Source: Acidobacteriota bacterium
GTDB taxonomy: Bacteria; Acidobacteriota; JAAYUB01
Assembly (NCBI GenBank): GCA_012517875.1
Contig: JAAYUB010000062.1
Span: 1-45,122 of the forward strand
DNA: 45,122 nt
Direction of reading: 5' to 3'
A model generated the notes under the pieces. The model was not told the DNA's origin. It made no database searches and was given only the letters and a program-made list of their open reading frames with translations. Shown piece after piece: positions 16,087 through 24,884 of the stretch; the stretch's first letter is position 1; each line of letters starts with the position of its first letter. Position numbers and translations under genes: made by a program.

Positions 16087-19000
16087 ATGTCAGCGATCGC
16101 CCGTTCCACCCGGTTTTTTTGTGGGACTCATCCGTTTATGAGCAGCGCCACGCCGACGCATCTCGCGGCGCTGGCCGTCGCGCTGTGCGCGGCCGCGCTG
16201 CTGCTGACCACTCCGGCCAGCGCCCAGACCGCCGACCTGTTCTTCTCCGAGTATATCGAGGGGAGCAGCAACAACAAGGCGCTGGAGATCTACAACGGCA
16301 CCGGCGCCGCGGTGGACCTGGCGGCCGGCCAGTACGTCGTCCAGATGTACTTCAACGGGAGTGCCACCGCCGGCCTGACCATCACCCTGAGCGGCACCGT
16401 GGCCGCCGGCGACGTGTGGGTCGTGGCCCACTCTTCGGCCAATGCGACCATTTTGGCCCAAGCCGACCAGACGAACGGCTCCGGCTGGTACAACGGCGAC
16501 GACGCCGTGGTCCTGCGCAAAGGCGGCACCGGCGGCACCATCGTCGACGTGATCGGCCAGGTCGGATACGACCCGGGCTCCGAATGGGGTTCCGGACTCA
16601 CCTCCACCGCCGACAACACCTTGCGCCGCATGGCCTCGGTGTGCGCCGGCGACACGGACGGCTCCAACGCCTTCGACCCCGGTGCGGAGTGGGACGGCTA
16701 TGCCACCGACACTTTCGACGGCCTGGGCAGCCACACCGCCGACTGCCGCGCGCCGAAAATCAATGAGTTTTCAGCCAGCACTGCCGGCGTGGATGTGGAG
16801 TTCGTCGAGATCTTCGCCATCCCCAATACCGACTACTCAAACCTGACCATCCTCGAGATCGAAGGCGATTATTTCAGCACCGCAACCGGTATGGTGGACG
16901 AAGTGATTGCCGTGGGCACCACCGACGCCAACGGTTTCTATCTCGCCAACCTTATTGCCAATTCGCTGGAGAACGGCACGCTCACGCTGCTGCTGGTGGA
17001 AAATTTTACCGGCAGCGCCGGAAACGATCTGGACACGAACGACGACGGCGTATTCGACAGCACGCCCTGGACCCAGATCGTGGACGCGGTGGCCGTCCAT
17101 GACGGCGGCGCTTCGGACCTGATGTACGGCGCGCCGGTTCTGGGCGTGTCATATGACGGGCTGCCCTTCGCCCCGGGCGGCGCGTCGCGCATTCCCGACG
17201 GCGCCGACACCGACACCGCCGCCGACTGGGTGCGCAACGACTTCGACTTGGCCGGCATCTCCGGCTATACCGGCACGCCGGTGTTCGGCGAGGCGTTCAA
17301 CACGCCCGGCGCCGCCAACGCCGCCGTGCCGCGCCCCCCGGTGATCAACGAATTTTCGGCCAGCACTGTCGGCACGGATGTGGAGTTCGTCGAGATCTTC
17401 GGCGCACCCAACACCGACTACTCCGCGCTGACCGTCCTGGAGATCGAAGGTGACTCCGGAAACGTGGGCGTGGTGGACGAAGTGATCGCCGTGGGCATCA
17501 CCGACGCCAACGGCTTTTATCTCGCCAACCTTATTGCCAATTCGCTGGAGAACGGCACGCTCACGCTGCTGCTGGTGGAAAATTTCACCGGCAGCGCCGG
17601 AAACGACCTGGACACGAACGATGACGGTGCCTTCGACACCACGCCCTGGACTCAGGTCGTCGACGCAGTCGCCGTCCACGACGGCGGCGCCACGGACGTG
17701 ACCTACGGCGTGCCGGCTTTGGGTGTGTCGTATGATGGTCTGCCCTACGCCCCCGGCGGCGCCTCGCGCATTCCCGACGGCACTGACACGGATACCACCG
17801 CCGACTGGGTGCGCAATGACTTTGACCTGGCCGGCATCACCGGTTACACCGGCACGCCGGTCGAGGGCGAAGCCTACAACACCCCCGGCGCCACCAACCG
17901 TCGGGTGCAGTACATGGTGATCAACGAGATCCACGCCGACCCGGACGCCGCCGCCGGCGACGCCAACGGGGACGGTACGGTGAACACCACCCAGGACGAG
18001 TTCGTGGAGATCGTCAATACGTCCCTGTCCGACAAAGACCTCTCCGGCTGGACCCTCTCTGACGCCACCGGTGTCCGACACGTCTTCCCCGCCGGGACCA
18101 CCGTGGCGGCCGGCTGCGCCGTTGTGGTGTTTGGCGGGGGGACGCCCATGGGCCTGTTCGGCGGCGCCGAGGTGCAGATCGCGTCCACCGGCGCGCTCGG
18201 TTTGAACAACGACGGCGACACGGTCACCCTGACCGACACCACGGCGGTGGAACAGGCCGTCGCCACGTACGGCGCCGAAGGCGGCGACAACCAGAGCCTG
18301 ACCCGGGATCCCGACATCACGGGCACTACGTGGGTGAAGCACACCGTGGCCACCGGCTCCGGCGGGACCCGCTTCTCGCCCGGTACGCCCATCGCCGGCG
18401 GCACCTTCGCCGGCTGCGTGATTGTCATCCCCGAGTACACCATCGCCCAGATCCAGGGCAACGGATTGACGTCGCCGTATCTGTACGACCTGGTCATGAC
18501 CCGCGGCAACATCGTCACCGCGCTGGACAGCAACGGCTTCTTCATGCAAACGCCTGACGGCTCCGACGACGGCGACGCCGACACCTCCGAGGGCATCTTT
18601 GTCTTCACCCTCACGGCGCCGACGGGCGTGGCGGTGGGCGACAACGTCGACGTTCAGGGCGTCGTGACGGAATACTACGATTTCACCGAGATCGGCACTC
18701 CGTCGCTCGCCCCCCTGGTCACGGTCAATTCCAGCGGCAACAGCCTGCCGGCAACGGTGGTTCTGGACGGCGCCACCCCCGTGGGCACCCAGCCGTGGCC
18801 GGCCATCGAGCTGGAGCGCTACGAGAGCATGCTGGTCGAGGTGACCGGCGCCCGCGCCACCAGCCCGTCCGACCAATACGGCGACGTGACCATGACGTCC
18901 GGCCCGAACCTGAAGTTCCGGGAACCCGGCATCGAGTATCCCGGCCTCGTCGGGCTGCCGGTGTATGACGGCAATCCGGAAGTATTCGACCTGGATCCCA

Positions 19001-22000
19001 ACGGACTGCTCCTGCCCGAGCTGGAGGTCTTCGGCGGCGCCACCTTCGACGCCGTGGGACCGCTGGGCTACTCGTTCGGCGACTACCAGATCCTGCCCGT
19101 CACCCTCACCCTGATCAACCCGACGCTGCCCCGGGCGGTGCGGGATCGCAACCCGGGCGAGTTCACCGTCGCCACCCAGAACTTCTACCGGATCTATGAC
19201 CCGGTGGATGATCCGGATAAGGACGACGACGTGTTCACCGCGCAGGAATACGCCGACCGCCTGAACAAGGCGTCGCTCCAGGTGCGCACCGTGCTGGGCG
19301 CACCCGACATCCTGGGCGTCCAGGAGGTGGAGAACATCACCGTCCTCGAAGACCTGGCCGCCAAGATCGCCGCCGACGACCCGACCCTGAACTACACCGC
19401 CGTGCTGGAGGAGGGCTGGGACGTCGGCAGCATCGACGTGGGCTTCCTGGTGCGCGACACCATGACCATCGTCAACTGGTACCAGGTGCAGCCCGACGAC
19501 ACGTTCGATTACGGCGGCACGACCTACATCCTGCACGACCGGCCGCCGCTGCTGCTCGAGGCTTACTACTCGGCCGGCCTGATGGACATACCCGTGAGCG
19601 TGCTGGTGGTGCACAACCGGTCCATCGATGACGCCAGCGACCGCGTGCGCGTGAAGCGCTGGACCCAGGCGTACCGCATCTCCCTGTTCGTCCAGAGCTA
19701 CCAGGACACCTATCCCGACATCCCGCTGGTGGTGTTGGGCGATTTCAACGCCTTCGAGTTCACCAGCGGTTACGTGGATCCCCTGGGGCAGATCACCGGC
19801 AGCCCGGATCCGCTGGGCGCCATGTATCCGGCCACCGACGAGGTGGATCCCGACCTGACGAATCAGATCTTCAACCTGCCGGCGGAGGAGCGCTACACGT
19901 ACCACTTCGACGGCGACGCCCAGGCGCTGGACCACATTCTGACTTCCGCTGCGGCCGCCCCGCTCGTGGTGGAGATGCAGGCCGGCCGCGGCAACACGGA
20001 TGTCCCGCGGGATTACCTGAATGATCCCAACACGCCGCTGTTCTGCTCCGACCACGACGGCCTGGTGCTGTACCTGAGCGGCGCCTCCGTCAGCGACCTG
20101 GTCTGGGAAGACCTGGACCAGAACGGCCTGCAGGACGCCGGCGAGTGGGGCGTCGCGGGCGTCTGGGTCAGCCTCTACACTGCTGCCGATGATTATGTGG
20201 GCTCCGTCCAAACCGACGCCGGCGGCCTCTACCGCTTCGACGGCCTGCTCCCCGGCGACTACTACCTGATCTTCGACGCGCCGGACGGCTATGTGCTCAC
20301 CCTGGCCGACCAGGGCGCCGACGACACCGTTGACAGCGACGCCGACCCAACCACCGGTTCCACCGCCATCTTCACTCTGGCCGCCGGCGAGGAGAACAAG
20401 ACCCTTGACGCCGGCCTCATAGAGGTTTTCACCATCACCGCCACCGCCGGTCCCGGCGGCACCATCGACCCGATCGGCGACGTGGTCGTCTGGATCCACG
20501 CCGACCAGACCTTCACCGTCACCGCCGACGCCGGCAACACCATCCGGGATGTGCTGGTGGATGACGTCTCGCAAGGCTCCAGCGCCACCTACACCTTCTA
20601 CGACGTCACCGCCGACCACACCATCGAGGCCGTCTTCAACCGGCCGCCGGTGGCTGTGGACGACGGATACACCGCCTTCGAGGACAACCCGCTGAGCGTC
20701 TCCGCAGTCAGCGGCCTGCTGGCCAACGACAGCGACCCGGACGGCGATGCCCTGATCGCCGCGACGGTGACTCTGCCGGCCAACGGCACGCTGGCGCTCC
20801 AACCCGATGGCGCGTTCGTCTACACGCCCAATCCCGGCTACAACGGCACGGACAGCTTCACCTACCAGGCCTCCGACGGCGAACTCGTTTCGGCGCCGGC
20901 GACCGTGACCATCACTGTGAAGCCCGTGAACGACCCGCCCGTCGCCGCCAACCTCTCGCTGACCACCGTCGTGGACATGCCTGTGGGTGGCGTGCTGCCT
21001 GGCGCCGACCCGGACGGCGACGCCCTCGTCTATCACATCGTGTCCGAGCCTGGGCTGGGCGTGCTCAGCGGCTTCGATCCCAACACCGGCGCGTTCACGT
21101 ACGTGCCCAATCCGTTCGTCACCGGTGTGGATACCTTCACCTTCACCGTCTCGGACGGCGAGTTCACGTCCGCGCCGGCCACGGTGACGGTCACGATCCT
21201 TCCGCTGCTCTTCCAGACCTTCGCCGCCCATGTGGTGGCCAACGACGAGTGGTTCACCACCCTGTGGGTCACCAATGCCGGCGACACGCCGACGCCCGTC
21301 TTCGCGCACGCGTTCGGCGCCGACGGCCATCTGCTGGAAGCGGTGGCTCTGGGCGACCTGTCGCCGCAGGCGACCCTCACCGTGAATGCCGGCGACATCT
21401 TCGGCGAAGCGGCCATGGCCGGCGACGCCTGGGTCCGGATCGGGACCCAGGCCCCGGCGCTGGGCATGCTGGCCTTCGGCACCGCCGACTTCCAGACGTA
21501 CTCCGCCATGCCCATGTTCGACTGGGCCGCGTACGAGCTGGTGTTCCCGTACGTGTACATCTCCGACATCTGGTTTACCGGCGTCACATTGATCAACGTG
21601 GGCCCGGCCGGCGCGGATGTCGTCCTCGAGGCCGTGTCCGAGAGCGGCGAGATCCTCGACCAGGCCGACGTCGCCATTCCGTCCCGCGGCAAGTACGTCC
21701 GGATGGTGGACCAGATTTTCACCGTCGACGATCCGAACGCGATCCGGTTCATCCGGGTGACCGCCACGTCGCCGCTGATCGGCTTCGAGCTGTTCGGCAC
21801 CTCGCTGGGTCAGGGTGTCGCCGGGCTGCCGGCGTTTGCCGAGGAGGCTGTCGATGTGTCCGGCAAGGTCAGACCGGCCGCCGCTGACGGTCCGGCCGAG
21901 GGGCTCGGCGCGATGTCCGTCCCGCCGGGATTCTGGGGCTGGGGCCTGTCCGGCGACTCCATCCAGCTGGATTGGGACCCGAATCCCCCCGGCGAAGGCG

Positions 22001-22851
22001 TGCTGTATTACAACGTTTACGACAAGAACGACATCTACACCACCCTGCTCGGCAGCACCGAGGAGACCCGCTTCACCGTCACCGGCCTGCAGCCCGAAAC
22101 ATGCTACCTCTACCAGGTACGGGCGGTGAACGCCGAGGGCGTGGAGTCGCTTGACACCAAGTGGCTCGTCGTCTGCACGCTGGCCGAGGGCCAGACCGAT
22201 TACGCCTACCGCATCTTCTACAACGAAGTGCCCGACCCTGCCGCCTACATGACCGGCATGACTGTCTCCAACCTCGGCGACGCTCCGGCGACGGTGCAGA
22301 TCACCCTCCACGACGCCGCCGGCGCGGCGCTGTGGCAGGAGGCGTGGGACGTGCAGAGCCTCGAGCAGATCACCCGGGAGCTGCCGGCCATGGTGGGCGG
22401 CGGCGTGCCCCCGGGCACCGCGTACCTGAAGGCGGGCGCCGACTCGCCCATCCTCGGCTTCGAGCTGTTCCACAATCTGCTGGACAAGGCCGACACCTTC
22501 CGCGTGGACTGCGTCGCGGGCACCGACCGCGGCAGCCTGCAGGCGGCCTTCCCCATGGTGCGTGGCGGCGCGGATTGGACCACGTCGCTGCGGATCACCG
22601 ATCTGGCCGGTACGGACCAGGAGCTCACCGTCGAGGCCTTCGCCGCCAGCGGCGCCCTGGTGGGGTACTGGACCACACCGCTGGCCGCGCACGGTCAGCT
22701 CGAGACGACGCTCGAAACCATGTTCCCCGGCCACGGCGCGGCGGTGGTTTCGCTCAGAATGACGGCCACCGGCCGGATCAACGCCACGCTGGTCACCGTC
22801 TCGTCCGACCTGACCCGCATGGCCGCCATGTCCGGCCTGCCGGTGAATTGA
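16087..22851 (+). CDS. Giant secreted multidomain protein with ExeM/NucH-like nuclease domain
   Basis: The 2254-residue exported protein has a signal peptide ending near 46 (extended N-region; core starts at Met18), then a lamin-tail-like domain (48-215), two near-identical modules (about 225-419 and 420-611) and a third lamin-tail domain (612-780). An OB-like segment leads to an endonuclease/exonuclease/phosphatase domain (about 1025-1335) with ATQNFYRIYD, GVQEVEN, VVLGDFNAFEF, LDHIL and SDHDGLVLY, the catalytic pattern of ExeM/NucH extracellular nucleases. It continues with an SdrD-B-like domain (QNGLQDAGEWGVAGVWVSLY), a Listeria-type B-repeat-like segment, two cadherin-like/Big_9 modules (VNDPP, SDPDGDAL), a beta module, a fibronectin III domain (about 1944-2031) and a related final beta module. 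It may degrade extracellular DNA at the cell surface. The ATG at 16087 has AGGAGG upstream; 16054 is less likely. Confidence 0.85.
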   Translation: MSAIARSTRFFCGTHPFMSSATPTHLAALAVALCAAALLLTTPASAQTADLFFSEYIEGSSNNKALEIYNGTGAAVDLAAGQYVVQMYFNGSATAGLTITLSGTVAAGDVWVVAHSSANATILAQADQTNGSGWYNGDDAVVLRKGGTGGTIVDVIGQVGYDPGSEWGSGLTSTADNTLRRMASVCAGDTDGSNAFDPGAEWDGYATDTFDGLGSHTADCRAPKINEFSASTAGVDVEFVEIFAIPNTDYSNLTILEIEGDYFSTATGMVDEVIAVGTTDANGFYLANLIANSLENGTLTLLLVENFTGSAGNDLDTNDDGVFDSTPWTQIVDAVAVHDGGASDLMYGAPVLGVSYDGLPFAPGGASRIPDGADTDTAADWVRNDFDLAGISGYTGTPVFGEAFNTPGAANAAVPRPPVINEFSASTVGTDVEFVEIFGAPNTDYSALTVLEIEGDSGNVGVVDEVIAVGITDANGFYLANLIANSLENGTLTLLLVENFTGSAGNDLDTNDDGAFDTTPWTQVVDAVAVHDGGATDVTYGVPALGVSYDGLPYAPGGASRIPDGTDTDTTADWVRNDFDLAGITGYTGTPVEGEAYNTPGATNRRVQYMVINEIHADPDAAAGDANGDGTVNTTQDEFVEIVNTSLSDKDLSGWTLSDATGVRHVFPAGTTVAAGCAVVVFGGGTPMGLFGGAEVQIASTGALGLNNDGDTVTLTDTTAVEQAVATYGAEGGDNQSLTRDPDITGTTWVKHTVATGSGGTRFSPGTPIAGGTFAGCVIVIPEYTIAQIQGNGLTSPYLYDLVMTRGNIVTALDSNGFFMQTPDGSDDGDADTSEGIFVFTLTAPTGVAVGDNVDVQGVVTEYYDFTEIGTPSLAPLVTVNSSGNSLPATVVLDGATPVGTQPWPAIELERYESMLVEVTGARATSPSDQYGDVTMTSGPNLKFREPGIEYPGLVGLPVYDGNPEVFDLDPNGLLLPELEVFGGATFDAVGPLGYSFGDYQILPVTLTLINPTLPRAVRDRNPGEFTVATQNFYRIYDPVDDPDKDDDVFTAQEYADRLNKASLQVRTVLGAPDILGVQEVENITVLEDLAAKIAADDPTLNYTAVLEEGWDVGSIDVGFLVRDTMTIVNWYQVQPDDTFDYGGTTYILHDRPPLLLEAYYSAGLMDIPVSVLVVHNRSIDDASDRVRVKRWTQAYRISLFVQSYQDTYPDIPLVVLGDFNAFEFTSGYVDPLGQITGSPDPLGAMYPATDEVDPDLTNQIFNLPAEERYTYHFDGDAQALDHILTSAAAAPLVVEMQAGRGNTDVPRDYLNDPNTPLFCSDHDGLVLYLSGASVSDLVWEDLDQNGLQDAGEWGVAGVWVSLYTAADDYVGSVQTDAGGLYRFDGLLPGDYYLIFDAPDGYVLTLADQGADDTVDSDADPTTGSTAIFTLAAGEENKTLDAGLIEVFTITATAGPGGTIDPIGDVVVWIHADQTFTVTADAGNTIRDVLVDDVSQGSSATYTFYDVTADHTIEAVFNRPPVAVDDGYTAFEDNPLSVSAVSGLLANDSDPDGDALIAATVTLPANGTLALQPDGAFVYTPNPGYNGTDSFTYQASDGELVSAPATVTITVKPVNDPPVAANLSLTTVVDMPVGGVLPGADPDGDALVYHIVSEPGLGVLSGFDPNTGAFTYVPNPFVTGVDTFTFTVSDGEFTSAPATVTVTILPLLFQTFAAHVVANDEWFTTLWVTNAGDTPTPVFAHAFGADGHLLEAVALGDLSPQATLTVNAGDIFGEAAMAGDAWVRIGTQAPALGMLAFGTADFQTYSAMPMFDWAAYELVFPYVYISDIWFTGVTLINVGPAGADVVLEAVSESGEILDQADVAIPSRGKYVRMVDQIFTVDDPNAIRFIRVTATSPLIGFELFGTSLGQGVAGLPAFAEEAVDVSGKVRPAAADGPAEGLGAMSVPPGFWGWGLSGDSIQLDWDPNPPGEGVLYYNVYDKNDIYTTLLGSTEETRFTVTGLQPETCYLYQVRAVNAEGVESLDTKWLVVCTLAEGQTDYAYRIFYNEVPDPAAYMTGMTVSNLGDAPATVQITLHDAAGAALWQEAWDVQSLEQITRELPAMVGGGVPPGTAYLKAGADSPILGFELFHNLLDKADTFRVDCVAGTDRGSLQAAFPMVRGGADWTTSLRITDLAGTDQELTVEAFAASGALVGYWTTPLAAHGQLETTLETMFPGHGAAVVSLRMTATGRINATLVTVSSDLTRMAAMSGLPVN
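16759..17919 (+). repeat. Tandem intragenic duplication of lamin-tail-like modules
   Basis: Two consecutive units of 585 bp (16759-17343) and 576 bp (17344-17919) are nearly identical at the DNA level for long runs, notably around 16920-17050 and 17505-17635 (both encode ANLIANSLENGTLTLLLVEN). Unit 2 has a short deletion in the GDYFSTATGMVDE region. A more diverged lamin-tail unit follows from 17920. The high DNA identity points to recent duplication or ongoing gene conversion. Confidence 0.85.
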
Positions 22852-22884
22852 TTCGGTTCAGCAACACCATCTGATCAACGCACC

Positions 22885-22918
22885 CGCCGGCTCCCCCTCG
22901 GGGGAGCCGGCGTTTTTT
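22885..22918 (+). terminator. Intrinsic terminator after giant secreted protein gene
   Basis: A 12-bp stem, CGCCGGCTCCCC (22885-22896) with GGGGAGCCGGCG (22901-22912), encloses the loop CTCG and is followed by six T residues. It lies 33 bp after the stop codon. Array C starts immediately after it. Confidence 0.93.
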
Positions 22919-22921
22919 CTG

Positions 22922-23216
22922 CCGGTGAATGGGTAAATGGGTGAAAAAGTGAATGGACCGGATTCGTACCTGTCACGGTGTTCGTGCTCGTAATCGTAAT
23001 TCGTAATCGTCATCGTGCTCGTAATCGAGGCTCGAGACTCGAGACTCGAGGCTGGAGGCTCGTTCCCAGCCACCGGGTTTCGCGGTTCGGGGTCCGGGGC
23101 TCGGCACTTGCCACCAAGGATCAACCATCAACTATCAACTATCAACTATCAACAATAGTCGGACCTGGGTTCTGGGCCCAGGATCACAGAATCCGATACT
23201 CATACCCATTCACCTG
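22922..23216 (+). repeat. Composite short-word array C
   Basis: Blocks in order: GGTGAATGGGTAAATGGGTG (heptamer GTGAATGG type); GTTCGTGCTCGTAATCG followed by TCGTAAT/CGTCAT words; six heptamers of TCGAGGC/TCGAGAC type ending GGCTCGTTCCC; a GGTTCGGGGTCCGGGGCTCGG-like block; five ATCAACT/ATCAACC heptamers (about 23123-23156); a GGACCTGGGTTCTGG block; and a final CCCATTCACC. The gap 22852-23357 holds no other gene I can support. This is the clearest example of strict 7-nt periodicity. Confidence 0.88.
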
Positions 23217-23357
23217 TTTGGGAAATTGTCCGGGCTGTTCAGTTCTCTCCTAGATCAAACACCGATGGTGTACAATCCCGACGATCCGCTTGCGCTTGTC
23301 CCGACTTTTTTCTACAGTATGGTCATCCAGCCGGAAATATCAGAGGAGGCTGTGACC

Positions 23358-23696
23358 GTGATTCATCTGCTCAGTCGCCCTGCCACCCCCAAACAGATCG
23401 AGGAGATGCTCCAGGAGCATGAGGGCATGGTCAAAATCGTGGTCGATATCCGGCGGAGAATCCTGGCAGGCGGCGGCGAAATGCACGCGGACGGCGAGAT
23501 GTTGCTCCTCGAGAATGGCAGCGAGCAGGACGATCTGTAGGGCGCCAACTGGTACCCGGGCGAACAGCGAATCACGTTCGAATCGCTCATCAACATCCGG
23601 CCGGCTCTGGGCAACCGGAGCATTGTCATTCAAGATGATAGCATTCGCCGGGAGGTCGAACGGTTGGCGCGCGAGCTGCTGAGCGGAGTCCGGTGA
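23358..23696 (+). pseudogene. DUF5674 family gene interrupted by an in-frame amber codon
   Basis: The frame encodes a complete DUF5674 protein of about 112 codons, split by a single TAG at 23538-23540. Before it: MIHLLSRPATPKQIEEML, VVDIRRRILAGGGEMHADGE and LLLENGSEQDDL. After it, in the same frame: GANWYPGEQRITFESLINIR, PALGNRSIVIQDDS and REVERLARELL, ending at TGA 23694-23696. Family members have Trp at the TAG position (DDLWG or EDIWG), so one TGG-to-TAG change explains the break. The rest of the frame is intact and family-like. The start is GTG 23358, with AGGAGG eight bases upstream. The function of DUF5674 is unknown. The stop overlaps the next gene's ATG (TGATG), suggesting coupling. 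It may be a fresh pseudogene, a readthrough gene or a base-call error. Confidence 0.85.
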
Positions 23697-24049
23697 TGGA
23701 GAAGGAGAAGCATCGGCAGCTATTCCTGCGCGATCCGCTGCCCGTCCGGCTGGGCGGGCTCGCCGCGACCCTGGGCCGGATCTCGTCCAGTGCGCGAGAG
23801 GGGAGCGAGCCGGCGACGACACGCTGCCTCATAGAGGAAGCGAGGCACATGATCGAATGGACGGCGGCCGACGCCGAGCCTGAAGCGGCCGCCGAACTGG
23901 TGCTCGTCCAGCGTCAGCTCACGCTGTGGCAGAATGCTTGGGAGGCCGCCTGCCGGGACCGCCGCCAGCGGGTGCTCCTCTCGGTACAGGCGAAGATCTG
24001 GTCGGACAGAACCCTCGCCCTTTCCGGGCTGCTGGGTCCCACCACCTGA
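23696..24049 (+). CDS. Small helical protein coupled to DUF5674 gene, function unknown
   Basis: The 117-residue soluble protein is predicted to be mostly helical, with no signal peptide or membrane segment. The N-terminal stretch RDPLPVRLGGLAATLGRISS and the following IEEARHMIEWTAADAEPEAA, LVLVQRQLTLWQNAW look conserved rather than random. I have the impression of similar hypothetical proteins in cyanobacteria, as for DUF5674, but cannot verify it. The ATG at 23696 overlaps the stop of the DUF5674 gene, so translation would normally be coupled; the amber codon upstream should weaken that. A GTG at 23693 is an alternative. It is convergent with the next gene, only 10 bp away. Confidence 0.7.
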   Translation: MEKEKHRQLFLRDPLPVRLGGLAATLGRISSSAREGSEPATTRCLIEEARHMIEWTAADAEPEAAAELVLVQRQLTLWQNAWEAACRDRRQRVLLSVQAKIWSDRTLALSGLLGPTT

Positions 24050-24059
24050 TTTTTCCCCC

Positions 24060-24677
24060 TCACCGGTCCAGTGCCAGGCGGAAGCCGACGTCCATGGAGC
24101 GCTCCGCCGGGTCCTGCCAGTAGCGCCACGGGGCTCGCGCGGCCCAGGCGCCGGCGCGGAAGCAGCCGCCGCGGATGACCTTCGCGTACTCCGGATCGTT
24201 GTCGTACCGTCCCCACGGGTTGAACGGTTCGATGGCTGGATACTGCCAGAACCAGTCGGCGCACCACTCATAGACGTTACCCAGCATGTCGTATAGGCCG
24301 AACGCGTTGGGCTGCTTCCGTCCCACCGGCTGCGTGGTGCCACCGGAGTTGCCGTCATGCCAGGCGATGGCGTCCAGGTCACCGTAGCGGTCGCCGGTGG
24401 TGCCGGCCCGGCAGGCATACTCCCACTCGCGTTCGGTGGGGAGACGGTAGGCCCGCTGCGTGCGCGCGCGGAGCTTGTCGAGGAAAATGTTGATGTCGAT
24501 CAGGTCCATGCACTCCACCGGATGGTCGGATCCCCGGCGGAAGTGGGCGGGATTGTCGCCCATCACCGTTTGCCACTGACCCTGGGTCACCGGCGTGACG
24601 CCCAGCCGGAAACACTCGACCCGGACTTCGTGGACGGGCTGTTCGTACTCCGACGCCTCCGCCGACTCGGAGCCCAT
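24060..24677 (-). CDS. SUMF1/FGE-fold protein, 5' end lacking a normal start codon
   Basis: The 205-residue product from the first available ATG has the formylglycine-generating-enzyme/sulfatase-modifying-factor fold: TPVTQGQWQTVMGDNPAHFR, AYRLPTEREWEYACRAGT, NAFGLYDMLGNVYEWCADW, VIRGGCFRAGAW and VGFRLALD. The paired active-site cysteines of true formylglycine-generating enzymes are not seen, so it is more likely one of the many non-FGE members (EgtB/PvdO-like or uncharacterised). The frame stays open upstream to a TGA at 24765-24767. That extension encodes IHIELVTIPTGTFLMGSES, the normal first strand of the fold, but contains no ATG, GTG or TTG. GGAGG (24725-24729) sits five bases before an ATC codon (24717-24719), suggesting translation from there or a mutated start. 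Confidence 0.82.
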   Translation of the reverse strand: MGSESAEASEYEQPVHEVRVECFRLGVTPVTQGQWQTVMGDNPAHFRRGSDHPVECMDLIDINIFLDKLRARTQRAYRLPTEREWEYACRAGTTGDRYGDLDAIAWHDGNSGGTTQPVGRKQPNAFGLYDMLGNVYEWCADWFWQYPAIEPFNPWGRYDNDPEYAKVIRGGCFRAGAWAARAPWRYWQDPAERSMDVGFRLALDR

Positions 24678-24868
24678 GAGAAACGTTCCGGTGGGAATGG
24701 TGACGAGTTCGATGTGGATGGCAGCCTCCGCAGACGCTGGGTCGATCGCCCGGCGCTCACCCGGTCATTCGTCCGGACGCCCCGGCCGCGGGTCCGACGT
24801 GCCGGCATGCCGAACTATAGCCGGTCAGTCCCGGTGGGGCAAGGCCGAAATGTCCGCAGCGCCCGGAG

Positions 24869-24884
24869 TGTGATCGGCATCACT
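24869..24884. promoter_or_regulatory. Candidate CRP/FNR-family binding site
   Basis: TGTGA-TCGGCA-TCACT is a near-perfect CRP-type inverted repeat (TGTGA-N6-TCACA, nine of ten positions). It lies about 65 bp before the ATG of the PHP metallohydrolase gene, with TTAATA near 24917 as a possible -10 box. A run of seven T follows the half-site, so a weak hairpin role is also conceivable. No CRP gene is in the window. Confidence 0.35.

Noticed and set aside
17149-22734. 1861-residue minus-strand frame opposite the giant secreted protein
   Set aside because: It is low-complexity shadow coding without recognisable domains; the plus strand has an ordered set of domains.
22978-23156. CRISPR array
   Set aside because: The words are 6-8 nt, degenerate and contiguous. 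There are no 25-40-nt conserved repeats separated by unique spacers, and no cas genes.
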